Counted from the stretch's first letter, positions 46,116 to 55,898 are shown. The stretch: DNA of 64,000 nt from AP-15 sp963777435 (GCA_963777435.1 CAVZQT010000003.1:1612001-1676000); one strand, 5' to 3'. Made by a program: numbers and translations. The notes: generated by a model from the sequence alone, not told the origin.

Positions 46116-46256
46116 TTACAGCAAAAATTTTGCCGAAATCATCAAAGCAACTCCTAATAGCTCGATAGCTAATGAAAAAAGCACAATTGCTGCTTTAGCG
46201 TGGGCCGGATCACGAAAACGCCTTCTAGCGAAGGCCTCAAGCGTCTCTGAATTCAT
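46116..46256 (-). CDS. Small membrane protein, 46 aa (hypothetical)
   Basis: ATG at 46256, TAA at 46116-46118. Sequence layout: charged N-terminus MNSETLEAFARRRFRD, then a hydrophobic helix (AAIVLFSLAIELLGVALMI) and a short tail AKFLL. It lies 22 bases after the disrupted membrane-protein gene on the same strand, so the two may be one unit. The ribosome site is weak. No family was recognised. Confidence 0.4.
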   Translation of the reverse strand: MNSETLEAFARRRFRDPAHAKAAIVLFSLAIELLGVALMISAKFLL

Positions 46257-46278
46257 GGGGCTGTCCGCTCTTTGTGGC

Positions 46279-46737
46279 TCACTGCGGGAGCGAGAAGTGT
46301 AGATTTGTATAGGCGAAGGCTGCGATTAAGGTCATAACGGCTGAACCAACAAATACCCGATAATGCAATATCCAGCTTTTTAAATTTGTGTTCGTGTTCG
46401 TACGTGTGGTCGCACCTGTACCCGTGGCCGTACCTGGCGCGGTTCGCAATGGCGTGCTGAAGACAGCCCCGCCAGCAGCCACTAACATCGCTGGGAGCAT
46501 CACTAGGATGACGCCGGCAAGAGCAAGCCCGCCCCATGCCGGTACGCTCCTGTGGGCCTCCATCGCTTCCCATAACTCGTATATGGTCGAGGAACCCATT
46601 GCAATCACTGCCCAGCATAATTGGCCATCTTTGACCGTCGTCATTAGCCGGAGGTTCGCGGGAGACACCCCTAGAGGCAAGAGTTGGAGTGGAAGAATTC
46701 CAACTACGGGCAGTAACAGAGGCCCTATGATATTCAC
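46279..46737 (-). pseudogene. Membrane-protein gene separated from its start by an IS630 insertion
   Basis: 152 codons from a GTG at 46737, with several hydrophobic segments and a Thr-rich stretch (TATGTGATTRTNTNTN, about residues 103-118). Removing the IS (46740-47922) joins this frame to ATG ATT TTT ACG GGC TGG TTT CTA at 47946-47923, giving MIFTGWFLVNIIGPLLLP. So the insertion lies eight codons inside the gene. The GTG might still start a shortened product, but the original promoter is now 1.2 kb away. Function unknown. Confidence 0.7.
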
Positions 46738-46739
46738 TA

Positions 46740-47922
46740 GTGTCCTGAATTAGAGATTCGTTGAATAAGTTGTGGCATGGACGGCGAGAGTGTCGGAGCA
46801 GTATCGGGCGATGGTTTGGAGGATGGCATCGGCGGACTTGGTCCAGATGAAGGGCTTTGGGTCGTCGTTGTGGGCCTGGATGAAGGCGGTGATGGCGTCC
46901 TTCAGTTGGTGCACGCTGCGATGGACACCGCGCTTGATCTGCTTGTCGGCGAGCAGCGCAAACCAGCGCTCGACCTGGTTGAGCCAGGACGTGCTGGTCG
47001 GTGTGAAGTGCAGGTGATAGCGCGGGTGGCGGGCGAGCCAGGCTTTGACCGGCGGGGCCTTGTGGGTGGCATAATTGTCGAGCACCAGGTGGATGTCGAG
47101 ATCGGTTGGCACGGCTTGTTCGACGGTCGCCAGGAACCGGCGGAATTCGACCGCGCGGTGCCGTTGGTAGCAACGGCCAATGACCCGGCCGGTGAGGATG
47201 TCGAGGGCGGCGAACAACGAGGTCGTGCCGTGGCGCTGGTAGTCATGGGTGCGCCGCTCGATCTGCCCCGGCCGCATCGGCAACAGCGGCTGGGTGCGAT
47301 CGAGAGCTTGGATTTGCGACTTTTCATCGACGCACAGGACCAGCGCATGGTCGGGCGGATTGAGGTAGAGCCCGACGATGTCACGCACCTTGTCGACAAA
47401 CAGCGGATCGCTGGACAGCTTGAAGGTTTCAAGACGGTGCGGCTGCAACCCAAAGGCCCGCCAGATGCGTCCGACGCTCGCGGTCGAGATGCCGCTGTGC
47501 CGCGCCATGCTGCGCGTGCTCCAATGCGTCGCGCCGGACGGCTGGCTCTCCAGCGTCCGGACGATCACGCTCTCGACTTTGGCGTCGTCGATCGTGCGCG
47601 GGACACCGGGTCGGGGCTCGTCGAGCAACCCGTCGAGGCCATGCTCGACAAAACGCTGGCGCCACTTGCCGACGGTCTGCGCCGTCACCCGCTCGCGGGC
47701 CGCCACCGCCTTGTTGCTCAGACCTGCCGCGCAGCCGAGGACGATGCGCGCCCGCAGCGCCAATGCCTGCGCCGTCTTGCGGCGCTGCGTATAGCCTTCA
47801 AGAATGCCGGCGAGCTCAGCCGACAATTCGATCTTCGCTACCGGCCGACCCGTCCGCATCCCCCATCCCCGCCGTTACGGCTTCCTTATCAATTTATTAC
47901 ACGAATTTCTGACTCAGGACAC
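46740..47922 (-). mobile_element. IS630-family insertion sequence, intact
   Basis: 1183 bases. The ends are imperfect inverted repeats: left GTGTCCTGAATTAGAGATTC, right (complement) GTGTCCTGAGTCAGAAATTC, continuing for about 33 bases. TA dinucleotides flank both ends (46738-46739 and 47923-47924), the target duplication of this family, within CTAG. A single full-length transposase gene lies inside. The element looks recent and possibly active. Confidence 0.92.
46750..47859 (-). CDS. IS630-family transposase
   Basis: 369 aa. N-terminal helix-turn-helix domains (about 30-140, LSNKAVAARERVTAQTVGKW and STASVGRIWRAFGL) bind the ends. The DDE catalytic core is visible: Asp in LCVDEKSQ, Asp in VLDNYATHKA and Glu in SWLNQVERWF. 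The frame is uninterrupted. It carries out cut-and-paste movement of the surrounding element into TA sites. Confidence 0.95.
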   Translation of the reverse strand: MRTGRPVAKIELSAELAGILEGYTQRRKTAQALALRARIVLGCAAGLSNKAVAARERVTAQTVGKWRQRFVEHGLDGLLDEPRPGVPRTIDDAKVESVIVRTLESQPSGATHWSTRSMARHSGISTASVGRIWRAFGLQPHRLETFKLSSDPLFVDKVRDIVGLYLNPPDHALVLCVDEKSQIQALDRTQPLLPMRPGQIERRTHDYQRHGTTSLFAALDILTGRVIGRCYQRHRAVEFRRFLATVEQAVPTDLDIHLVLDNYATHKAPPVKAWLARHPRYHLHFTPTSTSWLNQVERWFALLADKQIKRGVHRSVHQLKDAITAFIQAHNDDPKPFIWTKSADAILQTIARYCSDTLAVHATTYSTNL

Positions 47923-47924
47923 TA

Positions 47925-48364
47925 GAAACCAGCCCGTAAAAATCATCAGTCCGCCCTGATCCGCTTGTTGGTTGATGACGCACCGGGAAAGGAATTTTAA
48001 TGCGACAAGGGCAAGTTATGAAAGAAAGAAAGTATTTAGTCATCGAAGGTTAGCGCAGCGGGGGCTAGCCTCAGCCGAAAATGCGAGTGCCATACCGTGT
48101 TGAGGGACCGGGCGGGACCGTTGCTTTGCGGCGCGCCGTCGGCTAAGACCGCCGGCGGTGTTGCCGATGTTTTGCGTCTCCGGCGCTCGTGCTAATCTAC
48201 ATCTCGTAGGCCGCGCCTGTCTCGCGGAAAGACGCGCTGCCGCATAATCCCCAATAATGTTAAACTCGCTGCGGAGTGCAAAACAACGCGGCGTTCTACC
48301 GCCCCATGACACATTGATGATTAGAGCAAATCGCCGGAAGCTTGTTCGTCTCGTAACAGCAAGG
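47925..48364. other. Intergenic stretch upstream of the interrupted gene
   Basis: It contains the first eight codons of the IS-disrupted membrane gene (47923-47946, minus strand), preceded by GGGCGGACTG, and presumably its promoter. The remainder shows no gene I can support; a 90-codon open frame at 48040-48312 has no recognisable features. Confidence 0.5.
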
Positions 48365-48557
48365 GTAGGGCGAAAAAGCGCAGCGCCTTCCGCCGCAGAC
48401 CGTTGGCGGTTGGCGCATTTTCGTCGTTAATTCGCTGTCTGAATTGGGGAGCTGGATCCCGAACGGCGATGGGTGAAAGGGACAAGATCGACCCAAGGGG
48501 AATTGGTTGAGGGGGGACGCGGGCAAGAGGCGGAAGGCGCTGCGCTTTTCCGCCCTA
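48365..48557. mobile_element. MITE-like repeat element, copy 4
   Basis: 193 bases. The ends are slightly diverged (GTAGGGCGAAAAAGCGC at left, CGCCCTAA at right), so this may be the oldest copy. It lies 77 bases past the 3' end of the methyltransferase gene. Confidence 0.85.
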
Positions 48558-48634
48558 AGCTACTGAGGACCATTATTATGCAGGCACGCTAATCCTGGGC
48601 TTGATGACCAAAACGGTTTCCTGAAGCCGACTGA

Positions 48635-49468
48635 TTAAAGCGCGCGGCTGATAATCTCAGTTGGTGCGATCAGGCCCCGCTCGAGATTATCGATCATGTT
48701 CGCGACTTTTTTCGGGGCAGACGTGCCCATCAAGATGTGCAGACCGAGCGGCGGCGGGCCGCCACCCTCTGCGGCGCGGGCCCGCATCTGACGGAAGAAC
48801 TCGATAGCGAACTCGCGGCGGCTGCGCTCCTTGCGGACCGAAAACCCAGCGCCTTCCAGCAAACTCCGGTAAGTGCCGGCGTTTTCGACAAAGCTTGTCT
48901 CGGCGCTCGATGCCCAAGGTACCGGGAAACTCAGGTCATCCCCGTCCCGCTCGCGCATCACATCGTAAATCCCGAAGACACCGCTAGGCTTGAGCACTCG
49001 ATGGACTTCGGCAAACAACGCTGCCTTATTGTCGATGTTCATACCGACGTGAAGCATGTAGGCGCCGTCGAAAGTGTGGTGCGCGAACGGCAGAGCCAGC
49101 GCGCTGCCGTGCTGATAGGAAACCTGGCTATCTAATCCCACCCACTTCGCGAGTACTCCGGCCACGCGAACGTATTCTTCTGTAAGATCGACACCCGTTA
49201 CTCGGCATCTATGCTCGTGCGCGAAGTAGCGCGATGCGCCGCCGAGTCCAGAACCAATGTCGAGGAGGTGCGAGCCGGGCTCAATTTCCAACTGCGCCGC
49301 AAAGTCGACCGTAGCTTGCCGTCCGCCGATATGGAACTCGTCGACAGGCGCAAGATCGGCGGCCACTAGGTGGTTAACGTCTTTGCCTGAAGCCGACAAC
49401 GCACCAAAAATAGCCTGTTCCAGCGAACCGTGGGCGTAGTGTCGGGCAACGAATCCCTCAACTCCCAT
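48635..49468 (-). CDS. SAM-dependent methyltransferase (UbiE/Coq5-like class I)
   Basis: 277 aa from the ATG at 49468, preceded by GAAGGAG. Motif I is LLDIGSGLGGASRYFA, then GVDLTEEYV, and the post-motif YMLHVGMNIDNKAALFAEVHRVLKPSGVFGIYDV. The protein resembles the SAM methyltransferases of small-molecule metabolism; substrate unknown. Its last codons (EIISRAL) are duplicated at 45480-45505 beside another repeat copy, showing that a second copy of this region once existed. Confidence 0.82.
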   Translation of the reverse strand: MGVEGFVARHYAHGSLEQAIFGALSASGKDVNHLVAADLAPVDEFHIGGRQATVDFAAQLEIEPGSHLLDIGSGLGGASRYFAHEHRCRVTGVDLTEEYVRVAGVLAKWVGLDSQVSYQHGSALALPFAHHTFDGAYMLHVGMNIDNKAALFAEVHRVLKPSGVFGIYDVMRERDGDDLSFPVPWASSAETSFVENAGTYRSLLEGAGFSVRKERSRREFAIEFFRQMRARAAEGGGPPPLGLHILMGTSAPKKVANMIDNLERGLIAPTEIISRAL

Positions 49469-49855
49469 TGCGGCAACTCCTTCGCGAAGCAAATGCGCTT
49501 TGGAAGCATACCGTCTGCTGCCCAACCTTTGAATATGACAGCTGGGCTCAAGGCTCGATGGATCGAGGCCGGGAACGGCGGCCTCGGCAGCCCATCGGAT
49601 TCCGCACAATGGTGTCGTACCTTTGGACTTCTGAGGAATTTTGGCGGAGTTGGGAGGGGAGTTTGATGCGATACGCGGTTATTCCCGATTAGCCTGATTT
49701 AATTCCCGGTTAGCCCGAAATAAGTTCCCGGTTGTTGGCAGGATATTTTTGAGCAAGCTATTGAAATACTTATATAGTCTCGCATGCGGTCAAAAAAATC
49801 GCGGTTATTTCCCGGTTATACGGGAATTTGGGCGGGGCGCCGGGTGCGGTCGGCG
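49469..49855. other. Intergenic region with phased TTCCCGGTTA repeats
   Basis: TTCCCGATTA (49682), TTCCCGGTTA (49703), TTCCCGGTTG (49725) and TTCCCGGTTA (49809) occur in the same orientation. The first three are 21 and 22 bases apart, and the last is followed by CGGGAA as an inverted partner. The larger unit reads ATTCCCGRTTAGCCYGAWWTAA. No gene is present. A regulator or initiator binding array is possible. Confidence 0.6.
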
Positions 49856-51046
49856 TCAGATCACACCCTCGGCGCGCAGGCCGGCGATCTCGGCGGCGGT
49901 GTAGCCGAGGCTCGTCAGGATCTGGTCGGTGTGCTCGCCCAATAGCGGCGCCGGGCGGCGGTAGGTCCCGGGGGTTTCGGATAATTCGATCGGGGTCGGC
50001 GCCAACGGAAACTCGGCCGCGATCGCCGGGTGCGATACTTCCTCCAGCAGGTGGGCGGCGCGGATATGGGCGTCGTCGAGCGCCTGTTGCGGTGAATAGA
50101 GCTGGCCCGCGACGATGCTGGCCTCTTCGAGTGCGGCAAGCGCCTCGGCGCAACCCCGCTCGGCGCACCACAGCGTCATCCGCGCCGAGATGATCTCGCC
50201 ATGGTCGGCGCGCGACTGGTCGTCGGCAAAACGCGGATCGGAGAGCCAGTGGTCCTCGCCGATCATCCGCGTCCAGCGCCGGAACATCGCCGGCCCGATC
50301 ACGGTCGCGACGATCCAGCCATCCCTGCAGCGGTAAAAATCGGCGGGCGCCGAGTTGAAGCCGCGATTGACCGTCGCCACCCGGTTGACGCCGGTCAAGG
50401 CTTGCTCGATCAGGGTCGCGTTGGCAAAGGCGATCGCGGTGCGCAACAACGCACCCTCGACCTTTTGCCCATGCCCGGTCTTGCCATGCTCGATCAACGC
50501 CGCGAGCGTGCCAAAGGCCGACAGGCAGGCGGTGCCGAAATCGACCCAGGGCAGCTTTAATGCTACCGGCTGCTCGGGCGTGCCCGACAGGTAGACGGCA
50601 CCGCTCATCGCCTGGCCGATGCCGTCAAAGCCGTGCTTGTGCGACAGCGGCCCGCCGGCGCCAAACCCGGTGACCGTCGTCAGGATGATGTCGGGCTTGA
50701 CCTGGCGCAGGCTGTCGAGGTCGAGCGCCAATGACCGCAACACCCGCGGCGGCAGATTGGCGACGACGACATCGGCGGTGGCGACGAGCTTTTTGACGAT
50801 GTCGCGGCCCGCAGGGGCAGCCGGATCCAAGGTCATGCCAAGCTTGTTGCGGTTCATCGCGAGGAACATGGCGCCGCCGCCACCCGGACCAGCGCCGACC
50901 GGGATGTAAGCGCGGTCCTCGCCGCCCTCGATCCGCTCGATGCGGATCACCTCGGCGCCGAGGTCGCCGAGCAATGCGGCGCAAAACGGCCCGGCGATGT
51001 AGCGGCCGAAATCGAGGACGCGGATCCCATCGAGAACGCCCGGCAA
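49856..51046 (-). CDS. CaiB/BaiF family CoA-transferase (family III)
   Basis: 396 aa from a TTG at 51046 that is placed five bases after GGGAGG; an ATG at 51079 in frame is the alternative. Family features: GVLDGIRVLDFGRYIAGPF at the N-terminus, LGDLGAEVIRIE, and the catalytic Asp in GFDGIGQAMSG. It moves CoA between carboxylic acids, probably in catabolism of an organic acid. Neighbouring genes give no substrate. Confidence 0.9.
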   Translation of the reverse strand: MPGVLDGIRVLDFGRYIAGPFCAALLGDLGAEVIRIERIEGGEDRAYIPVGAGPGGGGAMFLAMNRNKLGMTLDPAAPAGRDIVKKLVATADVVVANLPPRVLRSLALDLDSLRQVKPDIILTTVTGFGAGGPLSHKHGFDGIGQAMSGAVYLSGTPEQPVALKLPWVDFGTACLSAFGTLAALIEHGKTGHGQKVEGALLRTAIAFANATLIEQALTGVNRVATVNRGFNSAPADFYRCRDGWIVATVIGPAMFRRWTRMIGEDHWLSDPRFADDQSRADHGEIISARMTLWCAERGCAEALAALEEASIVAGQLYSPQQALDDAHIRAAHLLEEVSHPAIAAEFPLAPTPIELSETPGTYRRPAPLLGEHTDQILTSLGYTAAEIAGLRAEGVI

Positions 51047-51225
51047 CAAAACCTCCCACCACTGATGACCCAACCACAACGCAGCATACCAGCCCCAGTC
51101 TTACCAGAGCACTCGTTACGGGATCACCAAGGAAGCCTCCGCTGAGCCGGCGGTAACTCGTCGGCATGTCGCGGTGTTGACGAGCGTGCGGGGTCTCACC
51201 CGCGAGCCCAAGCGAGCCCCGACAA

Positions 51226-52113
51226 ATGGATGAAGTACGGGCAGGGACGACGAGCCCTGCAGCAGAAGACGACCGCGCCGAGGACGATCAAGCCGGCCAG
51301 CATGAAGCGCCGGCCGGCGTCACCGAGCGCGAGATCGAGGATATCGAAGACCGCGCCCGACTGCGCACGCCTGTCATCTATGAAATCGTACGCCGCGAAG
51401 GCGAAACCGAGATGGAGCGCCCGAGCACGTCTTTATGGTGGTCGGGGGTCGCCGCCGGATTGTCGATCAGCTTTTCGTTGCTGGCGCAGGCGGTGCTGTG
51501 GATGCATCTGCCAAACGCGCCGTGGCGCCCGCTGGTCAGCTCGTTCGGCTATTCGGTCGGATTTCTGATCGTCGTGCTGGCGCGCCAGCAACTGTTTACC
51601 GAAAACACCGTGACCGTCGTATTGCCGGTCGTCGCCGAGTTCACCGCATCCAATTTGCGGCGACTGGCGCGGATGTGGAGCATCGTCTTCGCCGCCAACA
51701 TGGTTGGGACTTTTGTTTCGGCATTGTTCTGCACGATTACGCCGGCGGTATCGCCCGAGTTGCGCGGCGCGATGCTGGAACTCAGCCACGCGACAATGGA
51801 GCTCGGCTGGGCCGAGATGCTGTTCCGCGGCATCGGCGCCGGATTTCTAATCGCCGCGATGGTTTGGCTGATCCCGAGCGCCGAGGGCGCGCAATTCTTC
51901 GTCATTACAATGAACACTTACCTGATCGCGCTCGCCGGCTTTACGCACATCGTTGCCGGTAGTGTCGAGGGCTTCTTGCTGGTGTTGAACGGCCATTTCG
52001 GGTTTTGGCAAATGATCGGTCATTTCACCGTGCCGGTTCTGCTCGGCAACGTCATCGGAGGGACGGCGCTGTTCGCCGTTATCTCCTATGCGCAGGTTAT
52101 GAAGGAAATGTGA
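51226..52113 (+). CDS. Formate/nitrite transporter (FNT) family channel
   Basis: 295 aa. A charged N-terminal tail (1-65) precedes six transmembrane helices. LFTENTVTVVLP and ALAGFTHIVAGSVEGF are the repeated FNT signatures around the half-helix breaks. It would pass small monovalent anions across the inner membrane. The long acidic N-terminus resembles YfdC-type members. The MgtC-like gene starts 50 bases downstream on the same strand. Confidence 0.87.
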   Translation: MDEVRAGTTSPAAEDDRAEDDQAGQHEAPAGVTEREIEDIEDRARLRTPVIYEIVRREGETEMERPSTSLWWSGVAAGLSISFSLLAQAVLWMHLPNAPWRPLVSSFGYSVGFLIVVLARQQLFTENTVTVVLPVVAEFTASNLRRLARMWSIVFAANMVGTFVSALFCTITPAVSPELRGAMLELSHATMELGWAEMLFRGIGAGFLIAAMVWLIPSAEGAQFFVITMNTYLIALAGFTHIVAGSVEGFLLVLNGHFGFWQMIGHFTVPVLLGNVIGGTALFAVISYAQVMKEM

Positions 52114-52162
52114 CGGTCGCCGGCGACACTGCGCTCAGCCGGATCGGAGGTGCAAAGCGGTT

Positions 52163-52850
52163 ATGTCGCCGAATATCGGATGGGGGGATATAGCCGTACG
52201 GTTGGCGCTGACTTTGTTGGCCAGCGCGGTGATTGGCTTTAATCGGGGCGAGCACCACCAGCAGGTCGGCTTGCGCACGACGATGCTGATCTGCCTTGCC
52301 TCGTCGGTAACGATGATCCTCGTGAACCTTATGTTTCCCGCGGTGAGCCAGCCCGAGGGTCTGTTTCGGCTCCCCCAGGGGCTGCTTTCGGGGATCGGGT
52401 TTATCGGGGCCGGCGCCATCATCCGCCGCGGCAAGCTCGTCGAAGGGGTTACCACCGCCGCAACGCTTTGGTTCGTGACCGTGATCGGGTTGTGCTTTGC
52501 CGCCGGCTATCTTGGGCTCGGAGCGGCGTCCTTTGGCCTCGCCGCGCTAATCCTCTGGTGCCTCAAATGGGTTAAGCGCCGCGTCGACATCGCGCGGCGG
52601 GCCGTTTATTGGTGGCCTTCGAGACCACCTCCGGGATCGAGAAGCTTGTAATCGCCGCCCTCGCCCACGCCGGCTACAAGATCGCCGCCGAGTCACGGTC
52701 GCTAACGGCCGGCGGCGCGTGCTGCGAGATATGCTATCAGCTGCGCTGGTACGATGACGGCCGCGCCGCGCTGACCCTGGTTTCGCCGACGGTCTGGCGC
52801 GCGAACGCGGTGTCCATCGCCTCGAATGGACGCCGGCCCGCATCGATTAA
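52163..52850 (+). CDS. MgtC/SapB family membrane protein (two frameshifts)
   Basis: About 229 aa after repair. Four or five transmembrane helices in the first 130 residues with the family block GEHHQQVGLRTTML and GIGFIGAGAIIRRG. The raw frame stops at 52651; shifting frame near 52600 gives VAFETTSGIEKLVIAALAHAG, and a second shift near 52780 gives GFADGLARERGVHRLEW with the stop at 52848-52850. The soluble C-terminal domain is ACT-like in the family. Possible role in magnesium or acid tolerance, not predictable further. Confidence 0.8.
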
Positions 52851-52873
52851 CGCCCGCCAGCCGCCTCAGTCCA

Positions 52874-54428
52874 TTAGTTGTTGATCCACTCGCGCTCAAA
52901 GCGGGCGTAGCAATCGCGCTCGCCCGGCATCTTGAGCCAGCCCGCCAAAAGCCGCGGTGTCGCCAGCAGCAGCCGGTCGCGCAGATGCGTCGAGTTGTGC
53001 TCGTACTCCTCAAAGGTCGAGATCGTAATCTTCTGGTTGTGCGGATCGTCCTGGAAGCGGCAGGCGCAGAGCGCCACGGTTTCCTGATAGGCGCGCCGGT
53101 CGGCCCCGGTTTTAAGATACTTGCCGGCGACCGCCGTGGCGCGCGGAAAGTCCAACGCCATGATTGCGTCGTCGAGCTCGCCAAGCAGCGCCTGCGGGGT
53201 GCGGCCGTCGCCGTTGAAGTGGCTCCCCTCCTCCTCGATGACCGAATTGTAGAGTTTGTTTTCGTGCGCTACGTCATTGATAAAGCTTGCCATCAAATAA
53301 AGGATGCGCGCCTGGTAAGGGTTGTCGCGGCTGCGCAGCCAGTTGTTCGCGACGTTGCAATAATCGAACGGGTGCTGGCCGTTGGTGAATTGCCGCGGCA
53401 CAGTCGTGCGCAAGATCAACTCGGCCGCCCCGAGCTGGATCGTGTCGCCGAGACTTCTGATCGATTTGCCGGCTTTGAGATGTTTGGTCAGCAGGTCCCA
53501 GACCGAATCACTTTCGGCGGTCATCAGCTGCTCGAGCATCTCCTCGACCTCGGGCGGGGTCAGCTGCGTCTTGTTGGTGTGCACCAAGCTCCTTGCCGGC
53601 GTCCTCGGGAAACTCGGCGGCGAGCCGCACGCAGACCGCATCGTAAAGCGAGTAATAAAGCGGTCCGACGGCCATATCGGGCACGCCCATGTAATAGACG
53701 CCGTGCGCCTGATCCCAGCCGACGACATCGGCGAGGTCAGTGATCGCGCGCGCCCGAATTGCCTTGTGCCCGGTATTGCGCGCCTTACGCCCGATCACGG
53801 TGTCCTGCAGATCGATCAGGCCAAGAAATTCGAGCTGTTCGCGCAGCATCGGCCGCAATTGCTCGTCCTCGGCGAGGCCCAGGAACAAGCCGTAGGAGCG
53901 CCGTGCATCGCCGCTGACCGTCGCAATCATCTGCGAATGCAGCCGTTCCTCGACCGAGCCCTGTTCGCGGATTGGCTCATGATCATCTTGCCACACAACC
54001 GGGCCGTAATCCGGCGGCGGAACGTTGATGCCCTTCATCGTCGCGTAGCGGCCGGGATATTTGCCGAGCAGCTGGTTCCAGATGTCGAGCCCGGCCGGGA
54101 TGTACCAAACGCTCTGCAGCAGCGGCAGCAGCCGATATTTCTCCGGCAGATAGGGCATCAAGCAGGAGGACGCGCGCAGCCCGAGGATCGTGTGGTCGTT
54201 GTTGATCAGCGAGACCTGACCGTCCTTGACATTGATATGGCTCGGGACCTGCACAAAAGGCGCTTCGGCCGCGGTCACGACCGCGAGCGCATCGCCGACC
54301 GAGCGGCCCCCCTTTCTCACCATCCGGAAGAACAAATCCGTGGTTTTCGGCTGATCGCGTTCGAGGATCGCCTCGGTGAGAGGGCCGAAATAACTGTCGT
54401 GGCTGATTTCGGCGCGGCTGCGTAACAT
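52874..54428 (-). CDS. Conserved protein of unknown function, about 517 aa (one frameshift)
   Basis: Two overlapping frames form one protein. The N-terminal part (from 54428, MLRSRAEISHDSYFGPL) reaches VRLAAEFPEDAGK; removing one G near 53590 (AAGGAGCTTGG) continues SLVHTNKTQLTPPEVEEML to the stop at 52874. It is mostly helical, without signal peptide or membrane segment. No catalytic motif or family was recognised. It is convergent with the MgtC-like gene. Confidence 0.7.
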
Positions 54429-54633
54429 CGCGGCACTCCGGCGGCTAAAAGGATAGTGCAGCCTGGAGTTTAAGACTCTGCAGAGTGCGGATAAAACCGG
54501 CGATGCGGCATTGGTGCTATGCCCGGGGCTGGAAGCGCTGTCAGAGAGTTAGGGCGCCAGAAGCCCGCTCACCTGGTGTGAGTCCCGGCGCGATCGGCAA
54601 CGATCCAGCGCGCACCGGTGACGCCGTTCAAGA

Positions 54634-55761
54634 TTAGCGGGCCATCTCCTCGATGGCAAAGAACGCACCCAGCATTGTCTGCTTTTTGTCGAGATTGAGT
54701 TCGCGCGCGGTGGCGAATTTAGTCTCGATCTCCTCGCGCAACCCGCTCCAGCGCGCCGGATCGGCAGCGGTGCCGAGACGCCGCCTCGCTGCCCCCTCGC
54801 CGGTCACGAGTTCCTCGGTTCCGATGCGGCCGCGCGCCATCTCGCTCGCGAGACGCGCCAGAAATTGCGGCAACAGCTCCTCGGCAACCCGATAAGCTTC
54901 TTCGGTGTCGGCGCGCGCCAGCCGATCGGTCAACGCATGCAGCTGAACGATGTCGATCGCCGGCGCTTGGCCGAGCAAGTCGATCAGCGAACGATAGAGC
55001 ACGAGCCCCCCGGCATCGGCGAGCTCGACGGCGCGCCCAACACTGCCGCCGCTCAATGCGGCCAAGGCGGCGGCTTCGGTTTGACCCAGTTGCGGCCGGT
55101 AACGGGACAGCAGCTCGGTGGTCAGCGCCAATGGCAGCGGCGCCATTATCAGCCGCCGGCACCGCGAGCGGATCGTCGGCAATAGCCGCCCGGGATTATG
55201 ACTGACCAATAGCAGCAACGCGCGGTCAGGCGGCTCTTCGAGGATTTTGAGCAACGCGTTGGCGGCGTTGCGGTTCATCTCTTCCGCGCCATCGACAATG
55301 ACAATGCGCCAACCCTCTTCCGCCGCGGTCAGCCGAAAAAAGGCGGCGATCTCGCGCGTGTCCTCGACCACGATTTCGCCGCGCAGACGCTTGCGGCGAG
55401 GATCCCAGGCGCGTTCGACAGTCAACAGATCAGCATGGCCCCCGGCCGCGATGCGGCGAAAGACGCCACTCTCGGGATCAATCGCAAGACGGCTTTCGGT
55501 TGCGGATCCGCCGAGAAAATCGGGTTCGGCCGGGTTTATCGCGCGGTCCTCGCTCTCGGCGAGCAGAAAGCGCGCAAAGCGAAAGGCAAGCGTCGCCTTG
55601 CCGACGCCGCGCGGCCCGGTCAGCAGGATCGCATGCGGCAGGCGTCCAGCACGATAAAGCCGCTCGAGTTCGCGCTCGACCGCTTCATGGCCGACAAAAT
55701 CGGGGTTCGCCCGCGGCGGCAGGACCATACCCCGGGGGTCGTCGTCGGCGACGCCGCGCAT
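54634..55761 (-). CDS. holB: DNA polymerase III subunit delta'
   Basis: 375 aa AAA+ clamp-loader subunit. The P-loop reads GPRGVGKAT (residues 49-57), the sensor region has NANALLKILEEPP-like sequence, and the SRC motif is TIRSRCRRL. Delta' helps load the sliding clamp during replication. It lies downstream of tmk on the same strand, the usual tmk-holB pairing, separated here by a dispersed repeat. Confidence 0.93.
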   Translation of the reverse strand: MRGVADDDPRGMVLPPRANPDFVGHEAVERELERLYRAGRLPHAILLTGPRGVGKATLAFRFARFLLAESEDRAINPAEPDFLGGSATESRLAIDPESGVFRRIAAGGHADLLTVERAWDPRRKRLRGEIVVEDTREIAAFFRLTAAEEGWRIVIVDGAEEMNRNAANALLKILEEPPDRALLLLVSHNPGRLLPTIRSRCRRLIMAPLPLALTTELLSRYRPQLGQTEAAALAALSGGSVGRAVELADAGGLVLYRSLIDLLGQAPAIDIVQLHALTDRLARADTEEAYRVAEELLPQFLARLASEMARGRIGTEELVTGEGAARRRLGTAADPARWSGLREEIETKFATARELNLDKKQTMLGAFFAIEEMAR

Positions 55762-55785
55762 CAGCCACGCTCCTCGGGGCTATCC

Positions 55786-55862
55786 CTTCGCTTTCCCGCG
55801 CAGGCCGGGATCCACGGCAGACATGGATACCGGCTTTCGCCGGCAAAGCCGTGGATATGTAG
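55786..55862. repeat. Dispersed intergenic hairpin repeat, second copy
   Basis: Contains CTTTCCCGCGCAGGCCGGGATCC and, further on, CGGCTTTCGCCGG. It is of the same class as the repeat at 2588-2680. Located between tmk and holB. Confidence 0.55.
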
Positions 55863-55898
55863 CCGAATCCAGTGCGAAGCTTGCCCGGTGATTTTTTT

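Noticed and set aside
48040..48312. 90-codon minus-strand open frame
   Set aside because: Arg/Ala-rich composition, no ribosome site or family resemblance; typical of a chance frame in GC-rich DNA.
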